Origin: Halorubrum sp. Hd13
GTDB lineage: Archaea > Halobacteriota > Halobacteria > Halobacteriales > Haloferacaceae
Direction: 5' to 3'
Assembly (NCBI RefSeq): GCF_002252755.1
Contig: NZ_NHOY01000078.1
Span: 289 to 64,288 of the forward strand
DNA length: 64,000 nucleotides
Made by a program: the position numbers and the translations under genes
Notes under the pieces: model-generated
The model's input: only the letters and a program-made list of their open reading frames with translations
Database searches by the model: none
Told to the model about the DNA's origin: nothing
In this document: positions 52,810 through 62,240 of the stretch, in pieces
How positions within the stretch are numbered: position 1 is the stretch's first letter
Layout of the letters: each line of letters opens with the position of its first letter

Positions 52810-53217
52810 TCAGTCCCAGATCGTCTTGTAACCGGCGTCACCGATAACACCGTCAGTCGTGAGGATCGCATCAGTCTCCTGTGCCCGGTGACTAGCGATG
52901 ATCAGGCCGTCGTCGATGCTGAACTCACCAAGCAATTGGGCGTATTCTGCCAGCTCCGCATCACCGACAGGCGCGACCGAGATCGGTCCGTTTCCAACCA
53001 GCGCTTGACGGGCGTCCTCCGGTGTCCCCGTGAGAGAGATGCCCTGAACGTCCTTGTCGCGGGAAACCGAGTACAGCACTTCAGCGATCGCCGTACTCGG
53101 TGTCTCGATGACCGTTTCCCCGGCTTCAGCTTCAGCGAACACCTGGTCAGCCTCTCGCGGGAGCGCGTCGACGAGATAGACTAGCAGCGAGACGGCGTCA
53201 GCAGTGTATGCTGCCAT
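52810..53217 (-). CDS. vapC: PIN-domain toxin (VapC-like)
   Basis: A 135-residue protein from ATG 53217. The PIN acidic set is present: TADAVSLLVYLVDA (Asp7), STAIAEVLYSVSR (Glu46), SIDDGLIIASHR (Asp102/103) and AILTTDGVIGDAGY (Asp122). PIN toxins of VapBC pairs are RNases that cleave tRNA, rRNA or mRNA. It starts 1 bp after the stop of the AbrB-type antitoxin, so both are made from one message. Length and order (antitoxin first) are standard. Target RNA is unknown. Confidence 0.88.
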   Translation of the reverse strand: MAAYTADAVSLLVYLVDALPREADQVFAEAEAGETVIETPSTAIAEVLYSVSRDKDVQGISLTGTPEDARQALVGNGPISVAPVGDAELAEYAQLLGEFSIDDGLIIASHRAQETDAILTTDGVIGDAGYKTIWD

Positions 53218-53218
53218 T

Positions 53219-53479
53219 TCAGGCTTCCTCGTAGTTCCGATCACGGCGATCTCGGACGCGCTGGCCCAACTCCTCGGCGATCTCCTCGCGCTTCGCATCC
53301 GAGGTGTCGTCAGGAACGAGCATCCCGCGTCCGCCGGTACGAGTACGCTTTTTCACCACGATCCCCTCATCAGTGTCCATCCAGACGACCTCGTCACCGG
53401 GATTTAGGTCGTACTTCTCGCGGAGTTCGTGAGGGATCGTCGCTTGGCCCTTCTCTGTGACACGGGTAGACTTACTCAT
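53219..53479 (-). CDS. vapB: AbrB/MazE-type antitoxin (VapB-like)
   Basis: An 86-residue protein. STRVTEKGQATIPHELREKY and LNPGDEVVWMDTDEGIVVK form the SpoVT/AbrB swapped-hairpin DNA-binding domain. The charged C-terminal helix (SDAKREEIAEELGQRVRDRR) should wrap around the toxin. It represses its own promoter and neutralises the PIN protein downstream. Two direct copies of an 8-bp motif lie immediately before the ATG and are the probable operator. Confidence 0.88.
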   Translation of the reverse strand: MSKSTRVTEKGQATIPHELREKYDLNPGDEVVWMDTDEGIVVKKRTRTGGRGMLVPDDTSDAKREEIAEELGQRVRDRRDRNYEEA

Positions 53480-53484
53480 ACGTA

Positions 53485-53504
53485 GTAATACCAGTCGTAA
53501 TACC
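53485..53504 (-). promoter_or_regulatory. Probable VapB operator: paired GGTATTAC repeats
   Basis: On the coding strand GGTATTAC occurs twice (53504-53497 and 53492-53485), 12 bp apart and 5 bp before the antitoxin ATG at 53479. Spacing near one helical turn fits binding of a dimeric AbrB-type antitoxin. Autoregulation of this kind is known for VapBC pairs; here it is inferred. Confidence 0.55.
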
Positions 53505-53528
53505 TTAGTCTTGCGGAGGGTAATCGAT

Positions 53529-54293
53529 TCACCATGCTGGATTGCTCAGGGTGACATCGTCCTCCGAGACAGCATTCACCAGGCCAACGAGATGGAGCCA
53601 AGCCCACCCGAATAGAGATGCCACACCTGCGCGGAGACTGGAGTCGCTCACAGCGGCAAGCTGGGGCTCAACAGACAGTCCACTAACGACGAGGCTCACC
53701 CCAAGCAACCCGAACACGACCCCACTAATTCCAAAAAGAGAAGCAGCAGTCTGCTGTGCGGACGTGAGATTCGCATAAGCCGCGGTAAACAACGTCAGAA
53801 CCCGCTGATAATTTTTAATTGGTTTATCCGGTTCTGTGTGATCAGCCTCGTGGGTCGCTGTCGGAACATCGAGTTCCGGCTGTTGTAAATCAACACCAGA
53901 ATCTTCGACAGCGACATCAGTCGTCGTCGAACTGACCCAAGAGTCAGCAATAGTGTACCAGTACGGTCGTCCAGTCGTATCGGCATCAAGATAGCCGTAC
54001 TCAGCGAGTGTATCCAAGTCCCTACGCAGCGTGTCTTCTGTCACAGCAAACGCCTCGCAGTCGGCCAACTCCTGAACACAGACTGTTCGTGCCTGCTGGT
54101 CGGTCGGCTCCCGACTGCGGTCGTCGCCCGGAAAATAAATGATCTCAACAATCTCTTTCGCCCGGGATTTCACCCGAGAAACCGGTTGCTGATCAGATCC
54201 AATCCGGTCGTCACGACTGATAGCAGCTTGTATCGCTTCGACAGATGAGGGACAGTCCTCTCGCTCGCGTCCCGTCTCTGAGACGGCACCCAT
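53529..54293 (-). CDS. HTH-containing membrane protein of unknown function
   Basis: A 254-residue protein. The N-terminal half has a DeoR/winged-helix-like segment (FAVTEDTLRRDLDTLAEYGY followed by LDADTTGRPYWY). The C-terminal third contains two hydrophobic helices (SLFGISGVVFGLLGVSLVVS and SLRAGVASLFGWAWLHLVGL). A DNA-binding domain tied to the membrane suggests a one-component sensor, as found elsewhere in haloarchaea, but there is no direct evidence. It is upstream of the vapBC pair on the same strand and divergent from the split gene at 54526. Confidence 0.65.
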   Translation of the reverse strand: MGAVSETGREREDCPSSVEAIQAAISRDDRIGSDQQPVSRVKSRAKEIVEIIYFPGDDRSREPTDQQARTVCVQELADCEAFAVTEDTLRRDLDTLAEYGYLDADTTGRPYWYTIADSWVSSTTTDVAVEDSGVDLQQPELDVPTATHEADHTEPDKPIKNYQRVLTLFTAAYANLTSAQQTAASLFGISGVVFGLLGVSLVVSGLSVEPQLAAVSDSSLRAGVASLFGWAWLHLVGLVNAVSEDDVTLSNPAW

Positions 54294-54525
54294 CGCGAGT
54301 GTGTTCCCACTGATGGTAATAAGATACCCTCGGTGAAGATATCAGTTTTGAGAACCGACTGCCTGATTCAATATACATCTTTCGGAGATTCGACTTTCGA
54401 ATTCGAGAAATCGATTTTCATAATCCCCCCGTCAGTGCCCAGCGCAGGATGTACGAACCACCAACCTGTCGTGGACACACCACGGCACGACGAACCAACT
54501 CTCCGTCACAGTGGAGGTGGCCCGT

Positions 54526-56151
54526 ATGAGCCAGCAAACACTCTCGACGGGTACCGTTGAACAGTTATTCAATCGGCATGAAACGCGCCCGGAACTGTGG
54601 ATCGGCGAACTCCAAAGCGGGCGCGTAAGACAGGATACGGTTCACACAACACCACCGGTCGATCCCGTATACAGAGACAAGCTCGTACACGAGACGGGTG
54701 ATGAAATCGCGGAGGCAATCACAAAACTCATCGAAAAGATAGACGCGCCAATTGAAGTACTAACGTACCCGCGGCCGGTATCGCGTACAGATGTGGATAC
54801 TGCGGCGGTGCTGTGTCATGCGTTCCATATCAGTCCGCATTTCGTCGATGGCCGCGCGATCCAGGCTGACGTCACTGACTTCGACGAGCGGGTGCTGCAA
54901 AACGTCCTCGACGTCGCCCACGAGAAAATCGCCGATAGCTTCCCCGACGTGTACAATGTCGAGGTGGGCGATCTCGATCTTGACCCGATCGCGACCGGTG
55001 GACCGACCGCCACATGCCGGCTTGTCAACGAGGATGCCGAAGAACTCGCTGGCGTTGGCAAAGTCAATGCGGAGATGATGGAGCAAACATACGACGCACT
55101 CACGCACGCGCGTGAGCCGTTCGTTCACCAGCTCATCGCTGAACCCGATGGCGGGAAAAACTACATTACATCTCGGCTCGCAGCACTGTCGTCCAACCAC
55201 ACATACCAAGGGGATCGCGGACTCGCCCGACTCGTCAAGGAGGGGGCATCCGAGGATTTCGGTCGGCTGTTTAAATCGATCGGTCTCACGTCGAATTACA
55301 ACATCGACATCGAAGACTACCTTCACATCAAATACGACCAGCAGGTCAACGGACAGACCGCCCACACGGTCACTATCAGAGATGCGATGCGAAAACGGTA
55401 CGATACGAAATACCAACACCGGCGCAAAATCGAGAAATTGAAAAAAATTGTGTTGGGCCATCCTGATTTCCGACGACTGCTCAACGGCTCAACAGGCTGG
55501 AAACAAGCGGCAGAAGATCACGGGTACTACGGCCGATTCTGGATCCCGCCGGCGGCAATTAGCTACTTCACAAAACGGTACGCACACTACTACGACATCG
55601 ATCCGTGGACGTATTCGCCGGTCCGAGAAGCGCCAGAGTTCACGCCGCGTTCGGTACGCGATATCGATGTCAAGACAGACTGGGAGACGCCCGGACCGAC
55701 CGTCGACGCTGAACAGCGACACCAGACCGATGGAACTGATGGCCATCTGGAACTCGGCGACAGGTTCATGACATTTGCGCGTGCCCGCGGCGACGAGATC
55801 GGCCGTGTCGAACAAGACGGGGATTCGCTGCCGGATCAGGAACTCACCACCGATGAGGACTACATTAATACCCTCGAAAAGCAGGTCGACAGCGACGTGG
55901 TCAACGTTGAACCGGAGTACGAAAACAAGACCAAGCCGGCAAACATCCTCACGAACGTCGAACGTGCGATCGCTGCGGACCGGCACGTCATCCTCGTCTG
56001 TAAAAGCGAATCGGCCGCTGACCGCGTCTATGAGATGCTCTATGCGACGTATAAGAGGCTAACAGAACACGGCGTCAAAACGTATCAGGGAGACGCAATC
56101 CCCGAAATCGACGGAAAAATGCTCGTCACAGCCGAATCGGAGTCAACATGA
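54526..56151 (+). CDS. Uncharacterised large protein, N-terminal part (ends at an in-frame TGA)
   Basis: The frame gives 541 residues from ATG 54526, ending at a TGA at 56149-56151. The same frame continues without interruption to 56781 (see next entry). The C-terminal ~70 residues (ILTNVERAIAADRHVILVCK, SESAADRVYEMLYATY) correspond to a segment of the neighbouring 56804 protein (LVSAAARKETTAYIVVDTEE, TANRAARLL). The middle part (FVHQLIAEPDGGKNYITSRL) also resembles it. There is no Walker A or nuclease motif. I read this as the front of a 751-codon gene whose Trp codon has become TGA. The function is unknown; such proteins sit in haloarchaeal mobile or accessory regions. Confidence 0.7.
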   Translation: MSQQTLSTGTVEQLFNRHETRPELWIGELQSGRVRQDTVHTTPPVDPVYRDKLVHETGDEIAEAITKLIEKIDAPIEVLTYPRPVSRTDVDTAAVLCHAFHISPHFVDGRAIQADVTDFDERVLQNVLDVAHEKIADSFPDVYNVEVGDLDLDPIATGGPTATCRLVNEDAEELAGVGKVNAEMMEQTYDALTHAREPFVHQLIAEPDGGKNYITSRLAALSSNHTYQGDRGLARLVKEGASEDFGRLFKSIGLTSNYNIDIEDYLHIKYDQQVNGQTAHTVTIRDAMRKRYDTKYQHRRKIEKLKKIVLGHPDFRRLLNGSTGWKQAAEDHGYYGRFWIPPAAISYFTKRYAHYYDIDPWTYSPVREAPEFTPRSVRDIDVKTDWETPGPTVDAEQRHQTDGTDGHLELGDRFMTFARARGDEIGRVEQDGDSLPDQELTTDEDYINTLEKQVDSDVVNVEPEYENKTKPANILTNVERAIAADRHVILVCKSESAADRVYEMLYATYKRLTEHGVKTYQGDAIPEIDGKMLVTAESEST

Positions 56152-56781
56152 TGTATCACGCCCGACGGCATGCTCGTCTACGTCATCGACGGCGAGATCG
56201 TCAGCCGGTGTCCGACTGAGGCAGATCTCACCGAGGTCGACCACGGCTGTGCGACGGCACAAAAAGAAGATGGCAAATACATCGTCACCACCCGCGACGG
56301 TGAGACGCTGACCTACGAGAGCAGAACGGCGTTCAAACGAGAGTGGAGCCGGGTCACGACGCCCCACGTCCCGATCGACATCAGCTACCTCCAGTACGTG
56401 ACGATTATGTACGAGACGGGTGCGGAACACAAAGACAGCGGTGACTTCGTCGAATATGAAGCCACGCCGGAGTGGGAGCGCGCCGGGGGTAAAATGGACC
56501 GGTACAAGGAGTTCGGAAGCGAGGTCAAAGACACGTTCCTCACCGAGACTCCTGACACCGAGCTCACCACGAATGAGTGTCATTCGACAATGATGGGAGT
56601 CTACCGGTGGTGTACCAGCAAAGACGCCCCGGACACGGCTAGATTCGGTGGAGGATTACCCGACATCGACCGAAAAGACACGTCCGACGGAAAGAGAGCG
56701 CTCGATGGCTACAGCTGGGTGTTCCCCCGCGGACTCGTCTCACCGCATCTCGCCGGTGTCGACGCTGACCTCTCGCTGTAG
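56152..56781 (+). pseudogene. C-terminal part of the split gene, downstream of the TGA
   Basis: In the same frame as the upstream part: after TGA the reading continues CITPDGMLVYVIDGEIVSRC to a stop at 56781, with a possible restart at ATG 56170 (203 residues). CITPDG matches WLRPDG in the paralogue at 56804, and GKYIVTTRDGETLTYESRTA matches DAYVVRDADGDHRTEFQTAD there. The next gene starts 22 bp later. Without read-through or restart this domain is lost, so the gene is probably inactive or makes two pieces. Confidence 0.65.
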
Positions 56782-56803
56782 TCGCTGGCACCGATTTTTA
56801 ATT

Positions 56804-58801
56804 ATGTCGTTAGAACGAAGCTTCCTGCGACTTCGCTGGCCGGGTGTCGATATTGCCGATGAGCGACGCACGACACCACTGCGTGATGACCTCGCCCGGG
56901 CGGTGTACACCGCGACCCGCCAACCGGATGATCTTGTCGAGGTGACCATCCACACCGGCGCACAATCACAAGAGCTGCTGTTGGCGGCAGGGAACCGAAC
57001 ACTCGAAGCGAACTACCCGCTCATCCGGGCCGCCCAAGATGAGCTCCCACAAGAGATTGGGTTTGAGATCGTTGACGCAACGAAATTGGGGCCCGTCCCC
57101 GCATTGACGGCGTGTCTCCTCGGCCCGGACACACCAGCTACAGAAACGACCCGCGCTCAGTCCGCCCGAGACCCGGAGCTGTCTCCGCCACGAACGGCAC
57201 TCCAAGAGTATCTTGAGACGCTCATCGACACCGAACTCGCGCATGTGATTCGGATTCTCGTCCGAAACGCGGGCACCGATCGAGAGGTAGCACTCCGCGC
57301 AGCAATATACGATCCCGACCGCCAGTGGGTGAGCGACAGCGACTACGCCGCCACGCTCAATGACGGCACCATCGACCCGGCGACGTATTTCACCGATGAC
57401 GCAATCACGTCGTCATGGCGCCTGCCGATTGACGTAACGTGGAGCGTGTCGGCAGATGCGCCCGTGATCGGCGAAACCCATGAGACGCCGCGGCTGTATC
57501 TCGACACCGACAAACTCCGTGGACTCGGGCGCGACGAGACCCACCGACCGGACAGCCGCCGCCGACTCGCCCGCAGCCCCGAGGCGTTCGATGCCTCGCG
57601 AGACCAAACAGTAAGCCAGTCCCGACAGCGCGCATACAGCTCCCTCGACGTCGATCCGTGGCTGACAGTCGACGCCGAGACGCTGCCAGCGTTTCTCGCG
57701 CACGTGCCCGCCTACTACGACCGGGATCGATGGCCACGACGCGCTGGTTGGGAGCCGTTCAGCTACAGTGTTGAATCCGTGCTTCGCGAGGCACCGGGGA
57801 CGGCCCCTGGCGCAACAGCCGATCGAACGACACCAACGACCGACCCACTCGACGCGCTCGATATCGACGCCAGCGACGACCACACCGAAGCCGCAGTCAC
57901 ATGGTTACACACACGAGGAAAGCTTCAAGATCCGAGCTGGTTCCCCGCTGCCACGGTCGAACTTGTCCGCCCCGGCCTCGCACGGCCAGTCAGTATCGGC
58001 ACTGACGAGACGCTCGCTGCCGGGGATCTTATTGCGCTTGTCAGCGCCGCCGCTCGCAAGGAGACGACCGCGTACATCGTCGTCGACACTGAGGAGACGG
58101 CTAACCGCGCCGCCAGATTGCTGGCCCAGCCGTTCCGCGAGCCAACGTCGGAGCGAGTGCGGCTGTATACGGCCTCAGAGCCGATTAGGGCCGATGGAGC
58201 AATGGTAGTGTTCCCGCGGTCGGCTGGCCCGCCGACGTGGTGGCTCCGGCCTGACGGCGCGCTCGAGTTGTACAGCGGTGAAAAGCGGCTCAGGGAGTGG
58301 GTACAGCCGTGGACAGCCGAGACACTCGTCGCCTCGCTCCCGACCAGTCGCCGCGGTGACGACGCGTACGTCGTCCGTGATGCCGACGGCGACCATCGCA
58401 CGGAGTTTCAAACAGCAGACGATCTCGCAGCGTCGTGGGCGCCACTTCCAGCGCCCGTTGCGCCGGCGTTTCTCGCAACCGGGCTGTATCATGGAACCAT
58501 CCTGACGCCAACGACCCGCGGATTCCAAGAGTACCACCACCGACCAACGTGGGTTACAGAAGATAATCCACGGTACAGATCGCCGTCAGTTATCGAGGCG
58601 GTCGTCGACCGATTTCTCAAGGAGTACACTGTCCCAACAGACGCTGATCCGCTTGAGGTCGACCAAGTGTTTCCACGGCTTTGTACCTGGCTGCGAACGA
58701 TTGATCCATACGGGCTCGAGTTCGATCTTGATCGCGATCGAATCAGCCATTACATCAACGACCAGCGTCAGTGGCGGTATCCGCCGTCCGAGTCAGGGTA
58801 G
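56804..58801 (+). CDS. Uncharacterised large protein, 665 aa, paralogue of the split gene
   Basis: A 665-residue acidic protein. The ATG at 56804 follows the upstream frame by 22 bp and begins MSLERSFLRLRWPGVDIADE; the in-frame start at 56648 lies inside the previous gene and was rejected. About residues 410-520 form a part with VELVRPGLARPVSIGTDETL, ALVSAAARKETTAYIVVDTE, GAMVVFPRSAGPPTWWLRPD, followed by DAYVVRDADGDHR, which corresponds to the C-terminal domain of the preceding split gene. No membrane helix and no known catalytic motif are seen. It is the last gene of the accessory block. Function unknown. Confidence 0.75.
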   Translation: MSLERSFLRLRWPGVDIADERRTTPLRDDLARAVYTATRQPDDLVEVTIHTGAQSQELLLAAGNRTLEANYPLIRAAQDELPQEIGFEIVDATKLGPVPALTACLLGPDTPATETTRAQSARDPELSPPRTALQEYLETLIDTELAHVIRILVRNAGTDREVALRAAIYDPDRQWVSDSDYAATLNDGTIDPATYFTDDAITSSWRLPIDVTWSVSADAPVIGETHETPRLYLDTDKLRGLGRDETHRPDSRRRLARSPEAFDASRDQTVSQSRQRAYSSLDVDPWLTVDAETLPAFLAHVPAYYDRDRWPRRAGWEPFSYSVESVLREAPGTAPGATADRTTPTTDPLDALDIDASDDHTEAAVTWLHTRGKLQDPSWFPAATVELVRPGLARPVSIGTDETLAAGDLIALVSAAARKETTAYIVVDTEETANRAARLLAQPFREPTSERVRLYTASEPIRADGAMVVFPRSAGPPTWWLRPDGALELYSGEKRLREWVQPWTAETLVASLPTSRRGDDAYVVRDADGDHRTEFQTADDLAASWAPLPAPVAPAFLATGLYHGTILTPTTRGFQEYHHRPTWVTEDNPRYRSPSVIEAVVDRFLKEYTVPTDADPLEVDQVFPRLCTWLRTIDPYGLEFDLDRDRISHYINDQRQWRYPPSESG

Positions 58802-60468
58802 CCGTCACCCCCGTCAGCGCGTACGCAACTGACAGAGGTGCTACCCAAAATATCTGATTTCTGTTACAAAATTAAAACGGAAACGCAGCGCCAGCAGCAC
58901 CCGTGTGCGACCAGCAGCAACCCCGAACGAGCGGCCCACCCCCGGACCGGTTCCGTCGGGGTCTCGAGGCTCAGTGAACAATATATAGTAACTCCCACAG
59001 AGCCGCCAGTAGTCGGACCGCACCACCGGCAGCAGCAGCCTGTGCGGCAGTACGTGCTTACCGCACCAGCATCACCAGAAATCGCACTCAGGCGGCGACA
59101 CAGCAGCAGCAGATCCCGACTAATATAGTAGATGTGGTTCCCAAATACAGCGGTGATAACGCACTGCGTACGACTACCAACTCAGGGGGGACCCAAGAAT
59201 CCGCACCTGACTGGCGACCGCTGTGGAAAGAGAGCGATCGATGGCGAAACGCGGCCGCACACTGGGTCCCAACCGAGACGGTAGAGTGGATGCTCAGTAG
59301 GTCGCACCCCAACCAGATATACCTATTTTCTGATATAACCTCGGAATGGGAGAGTAAGCAGTGTGGCCGCTCGGACGACGTCGCGAGACAGCGGTAGCAG
59401 CGTCGATACTGGGGTCAAGTCCTGACCGACAGCCGGAAGGCCAAGGACAACTGGTGGATTTGTGTCGCACTACAATCGTCGGAGACCGATAGTTGCGGCC
59501 CCATCTGTCCCCGTCGTATCAATCCAGTTCCCCTGATAGATGGAGACTGGTGAGGATCGTCGCAGAACAGGTGTGTTTGCGTGGGACCGTCAGTCCAAAT
59601 GAACGCATGACGACTTCGGTCCCGTACTACCGAGTCTCAGGACAGTCCAGTTGGCTTGACCCGCAGTGGGGGGTGTATTTCGGGTTCGTAGTGAACAGTA
59701 GTGTCCCTTTAGTGTGCGTGACTTCGGTTAGGGGTTGTGGGCCGACTGTATTCAGCCGCTCATCGACTGGTGTCGCCGTCGAGTCATGGTGATAGGGGAG
59801 TACTGCGGGCCATCGCCAGTTCGGGCCCAATCTGAAAGGAGGGGTGCTCAGTGCGCTTCAGCCGCCGGTGGCTGTGTCCCTTCATCCCGGGTGGGCAATT
59901 CGTTTCGATCCGGCTGTTCGTTGGGTCCTTCCTGTCTTTCTCACAGCCCCCGGCGCACTCACTACTTTGACGACAACTACTATCTCAGTCGGTAACTGGT
60001 GCTGCTGTAACCACCCCGTCCGGGGATTTAGCAGGAAACTGCTCCTGATGACTCGAGGTAGAGCGATGCGCTGCTGCCGATGCTGCGGTAGGTATTTGTC
60101 GCCGACAGAGGTGGGTTAATTCCTAGAAACACCGCTCTTTGTATTCACAAAGTCGATCAGAGTATTCGAACTGACGACCACCAGTTAACCGTCCTTCGTG
60201 GACTTAGGGTCGTCCCGATTGACAGCCGTGAATTTTGAGCCCGTTACACCCATCGGGGTCTGTGGATCACGTCGTTGAACGTGGCATAGGGCTGTCGCAC
60301 AACTTCAATAGAGAGATATCGGTCTTGGAACGGTCAGTAGAGTTGGTCGCCAACCTCAATAGCCAAAATGCCGTGGGTGAGACAAACATATCGGCCGTGT
60401 CCAACACAAGAGGTTGGAGGTCTACAGGCGGTTCAAAGCGGGTGCCTTGGGGCGTAACCCGCGGCAAT
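58802..60468. other. 1.67-kb region without a convincing gene
   Basis: Short open frames occur on both strands but none has a family signature. The best is a W-rich frame at 59134-59397 (APDWRPLWKESDRWRNAAA), without a clear promoter of normal spacing. CAG/GCAGCAG-rich tracts occur at 58890-59115, and AT-rich TATA-like boxes occur near 58980 and 59120. It could hold an untranslated RNA, an origin-like region or eroded mobile DNA; I cannot decide between these. Confidence 0.5.
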
Positions 60469-61542
60469 TCACGAGAGATGTTGCCAAATCGTCGTCGGGT
60501 CGGCGTCGTTCAGTTCGGCGTTCGTCTCCATTTTTCGAAGTTCTGTGACACACCGCTTGGCGACGAGTGGATAGACGTCCGCAGGCGTGAACTCGAACTC
60601 AAGTCGCATGATTTCGGACCAGTGTTCGGCCCAGATGTCTTCGACGACCCGGGGATACAGATCTTCCACGAGATGAAGGCCGAACTCGTGACCTTCTTCG
60701 ATAACCAGCGAGCGAACCGTCTTGCGGATCCGGGCAGACGTACAGTACATCGCGACGAGCTGTTCAGCACCCGTCTCTGCGTCATCCGGGTCTTGACCGA
60801 ACTGTTCGCGATTCAACTCCTCGAACGCGTCGCGGACCACTTTCACACGGCGGTCTTGGCTGTCGCTACGGACGACGACGCCTTCCGCACGGATATCGCC
60901 GGCAAGCGACGACTGTGGAACGGTGTAGGTCTCTGGATCAAACTCGGTCGGCTTGCCGATGATCGTTGCAGGAACGAACGCGCGATCAGGCGACACGTTC
61001 CCGAATCGGATCCGGTCGAAGACGCCCCAAGCCGACTCAGTCGGGAGAAATCCCTCGAAGGTTTCAGCGTATGGACTGCCTGGTGGCGTCATCGAGTCGA
61101 TAGACGAGTACGGAAGGACATCGAAGCCGACGAGAGCGGGAAGGTCGCGTTCGGTGTATCCATAGTCTAGCGTCGAGTACACCAAGTTCTCTGCGTACAC
61201 GATGAGTGGGCCACCGTGTTCGTCGTGGGCTCGACGGAGGGCGTCCACGTCGATCCCGTCGCGGAGACACCGAACGGCGCGGTGGAGCGCCCCGTCAATG
61301 TCCTCGAGATCATCACGATGACAGCACATGATGGAGCGCCGCGTTCCGAAGACGAGGCTGCCGTCCCCGTCGGCGGCATTTATGACAGGATCTGGGTAGG
61401 ACGACGCGTGACGCTCGTCATAGAGCGTAAATCGGAATGAGCTCCCGTCGAACTTCTCGAGGACCACCAAATCCTCAACATCGAAGAACGACTCCGGGAC
61501 GACGGGATGATCGTATCGTGGGATCTTCGGGTATACTTTCAT
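60469..61542 (-). CDS. RNA ligase family protein (nucleotidyltransferase fold)
   Basis: A 357-residue enzyme. LVVLEKFDGSSFRFTLYDER is motif I: Lys30 in EKFDGSS would be adenylated by ATP. YAENLVYST is motif III, AEGVVVRSD motif IV (around Glu220) and RRVKVVRDAF motif V (Lys234). The set and spacing are those of covalent nucleotidyltransferases of the RNA ligase (Rnl2-like) group, rather than DNA ligase, because the OB-fold and zinc finger are absent and a helical C-terminus follows. It would join RNA 3'-OH and 5'-phosphate ends, in repair or processing. Two small genes precede it in the same direction (gap 27 bp), suggesting an operon. Confidence 0.85.
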   Translation of the reverse strand: MKVYPKIPRYDHPVVPESFFDVEDLVVLEKFDGSSFRFTLYDERHASSYPDPVINAADGDGSLVFGTRRSIMCCHRDDLEDIDGALHRAVRCLRDGIDVDALRRAHDEHGGPLIVYAENLVYSTLDYGYTERDLPALVGFDVLPYSSIDSMTPPGSPYAETFEGFLPTESAWGVFDRIRFGNVSPDRAFVPATIIGKPTEFDPETYTVPQSSLAGDIRAEGVVVRSDSQDRRVKVVRDAFEELNREQFGQDPDDAETGAEQLVAMYCTSARIRKTVRSLVIEEGHEFGLHLVEDLYPRVVEDIWAEHWSEIMRLEFEFTPADVYPLVAKRCVTELRKMETNAELNDADPTTIWQHLS

Positions 61543-61569
61543 CGGCTAGTGGTAGAGTGTTTTGGGGGA

Positions 61570-61839
61570 TCAAGTATCACCGTTCGGTGGCCACTCAAGA
61601 CCCTCCCACGTTCGAACGGCGTCGCCGATGGCCGTCTGAAACTCATCGACCGGCGTGGTACGGACACTGGAGGGCATCGGACCGTAATCGTCCCATTCCG
61701 CAGTGTAGCGGACGACTCTCGATCGGAGACGACCGTCTCTTGAGTCCAGATCGTACGTTTCGAAGATGTGGTGGACACCGAGCACGAGTACCTCCCCAAG
61801 CTCATCGTGTCGATAAATCGTGTTTTCAGTGAGGTTCAT
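61570..61839 (-). CDS. Small conserved-looking acidic protein, 89 aa
   Basis: The frame runs from ATG 61839 (a GTG at 61854 is also possible, directly after the upstream stop) and gives MNLTENTIYRHDELGEVLVL, then GVHHIFETYDL and RYTAEWDDYGPMPSSVRTTP. The beta-rich start with an N-terminal Asn-Leu-Thr-Glu pattern is common among small haloarchaeal proteins near nucleic-acid enzymes. No family or catalytic site is recognised. Location between the upstream small gene and the RNA ligase implies co-expression. Confidence 0.65.
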   Translation of the reverse strand: MNLTENTIYRHDELGEVLVLGVHHIFETYDLDSRDGRLRSRVVRYTAEWDDYGPMPSSVRTTPVDEFQTAIGDAVRTWEGLEWPPNGDT

Positions 61840-61854
61840 GTGTGTTCGACGCAC

Positions 61855-62106
61855 TCATTCAATCTCTACGTCCGGCCGGTCGATACCGGCTTTGAGGTCG
61901 GTGAGGTCGCGTTCGAGTCGATCGATGTGCGTTTCGAGGTCTTCGACGCTCATCAAAGCGAGACGAAGGAACGCCTCGTCCCACTCCGACATCAACGGAA
62001 GCTGACCATTCGATGCTGGCGGGTCGTCCGACTGTCGTATGCGTTTGCGGACGAGTTCTTCGCGAGCGCAGCGCAGTTCTCGACGGAGGAGTTCGTCGTC
62101 GTTCAT
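61855..62106 (-). CDS. Small coiled-coil protein, 83 aa
   Basis: Starts MNDDELLRRELRCAREELVR (ATG 62106; an in-frame start at 62118 also exists). The ends are helical and charged: LMSVEDLETHIDRLERDLTD would form a short coiled coil. It is followed within one base by the next start codon. A TATA box (TATTTATAG, reverse strand, 62231-62240) predicts a ~100-nt leader for the whole operon. A scaffold or partner role for the RNA ligase is possible but unproven. Confidence 0.65.
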   Translation of the reverse strand: MNDDELLRRELRCAREELVRKRIRQSDDPPASNGQLPLMSEWDEAFLRLALMSVEDLETHIDRLERDLTDLKAGIDRPDVEIE

Positions 62107-62230
62107 GGGTTCACACACCGGAGTACAGCCCGCTACGGCCCCGGAAGGGCTGTCGCACGGGCCGTCTCACCGAGTGTGTGGCTTTCCGACCAGCGATCGG
62201 AGATTCATGACACGTTGTGCCGAGAGCCAC

Positions 62231-62240
62231 TATAAATACT
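62231..62240 (-). promoter_or_regulatory. TATA box of the RNA ligase operon
   Basis: The reverse strand reads AGTATTTATAGTGG across 62243-62230. Transcription would start near 62206, giving a leader of about 100 nt before the first ATG (62106), unlike the leaderless genes elsewhere in this window. Confidence 0.5.

Noticed and set aside
54526-58801. Calling the two large proteins conjugation or VirB4-type ATPases
   Set aside because: No Walker A or B motif is visible in either; the GGKN stretch lacks the required Ser/Thr.
47322-58801. Calling the accessory block a complete provirus or integrated plasmid
   Set aside because: No integrase, replication initiator, capsid or attachment-site duplication was found, so only an accessory region is supported.
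59134-59397. Possible 87-residue gene rich in Trp
   Set aside because: No family signature, promoter spacing is poor and neighbouring DNA is non-coding; kept only as a note in the gap entry.
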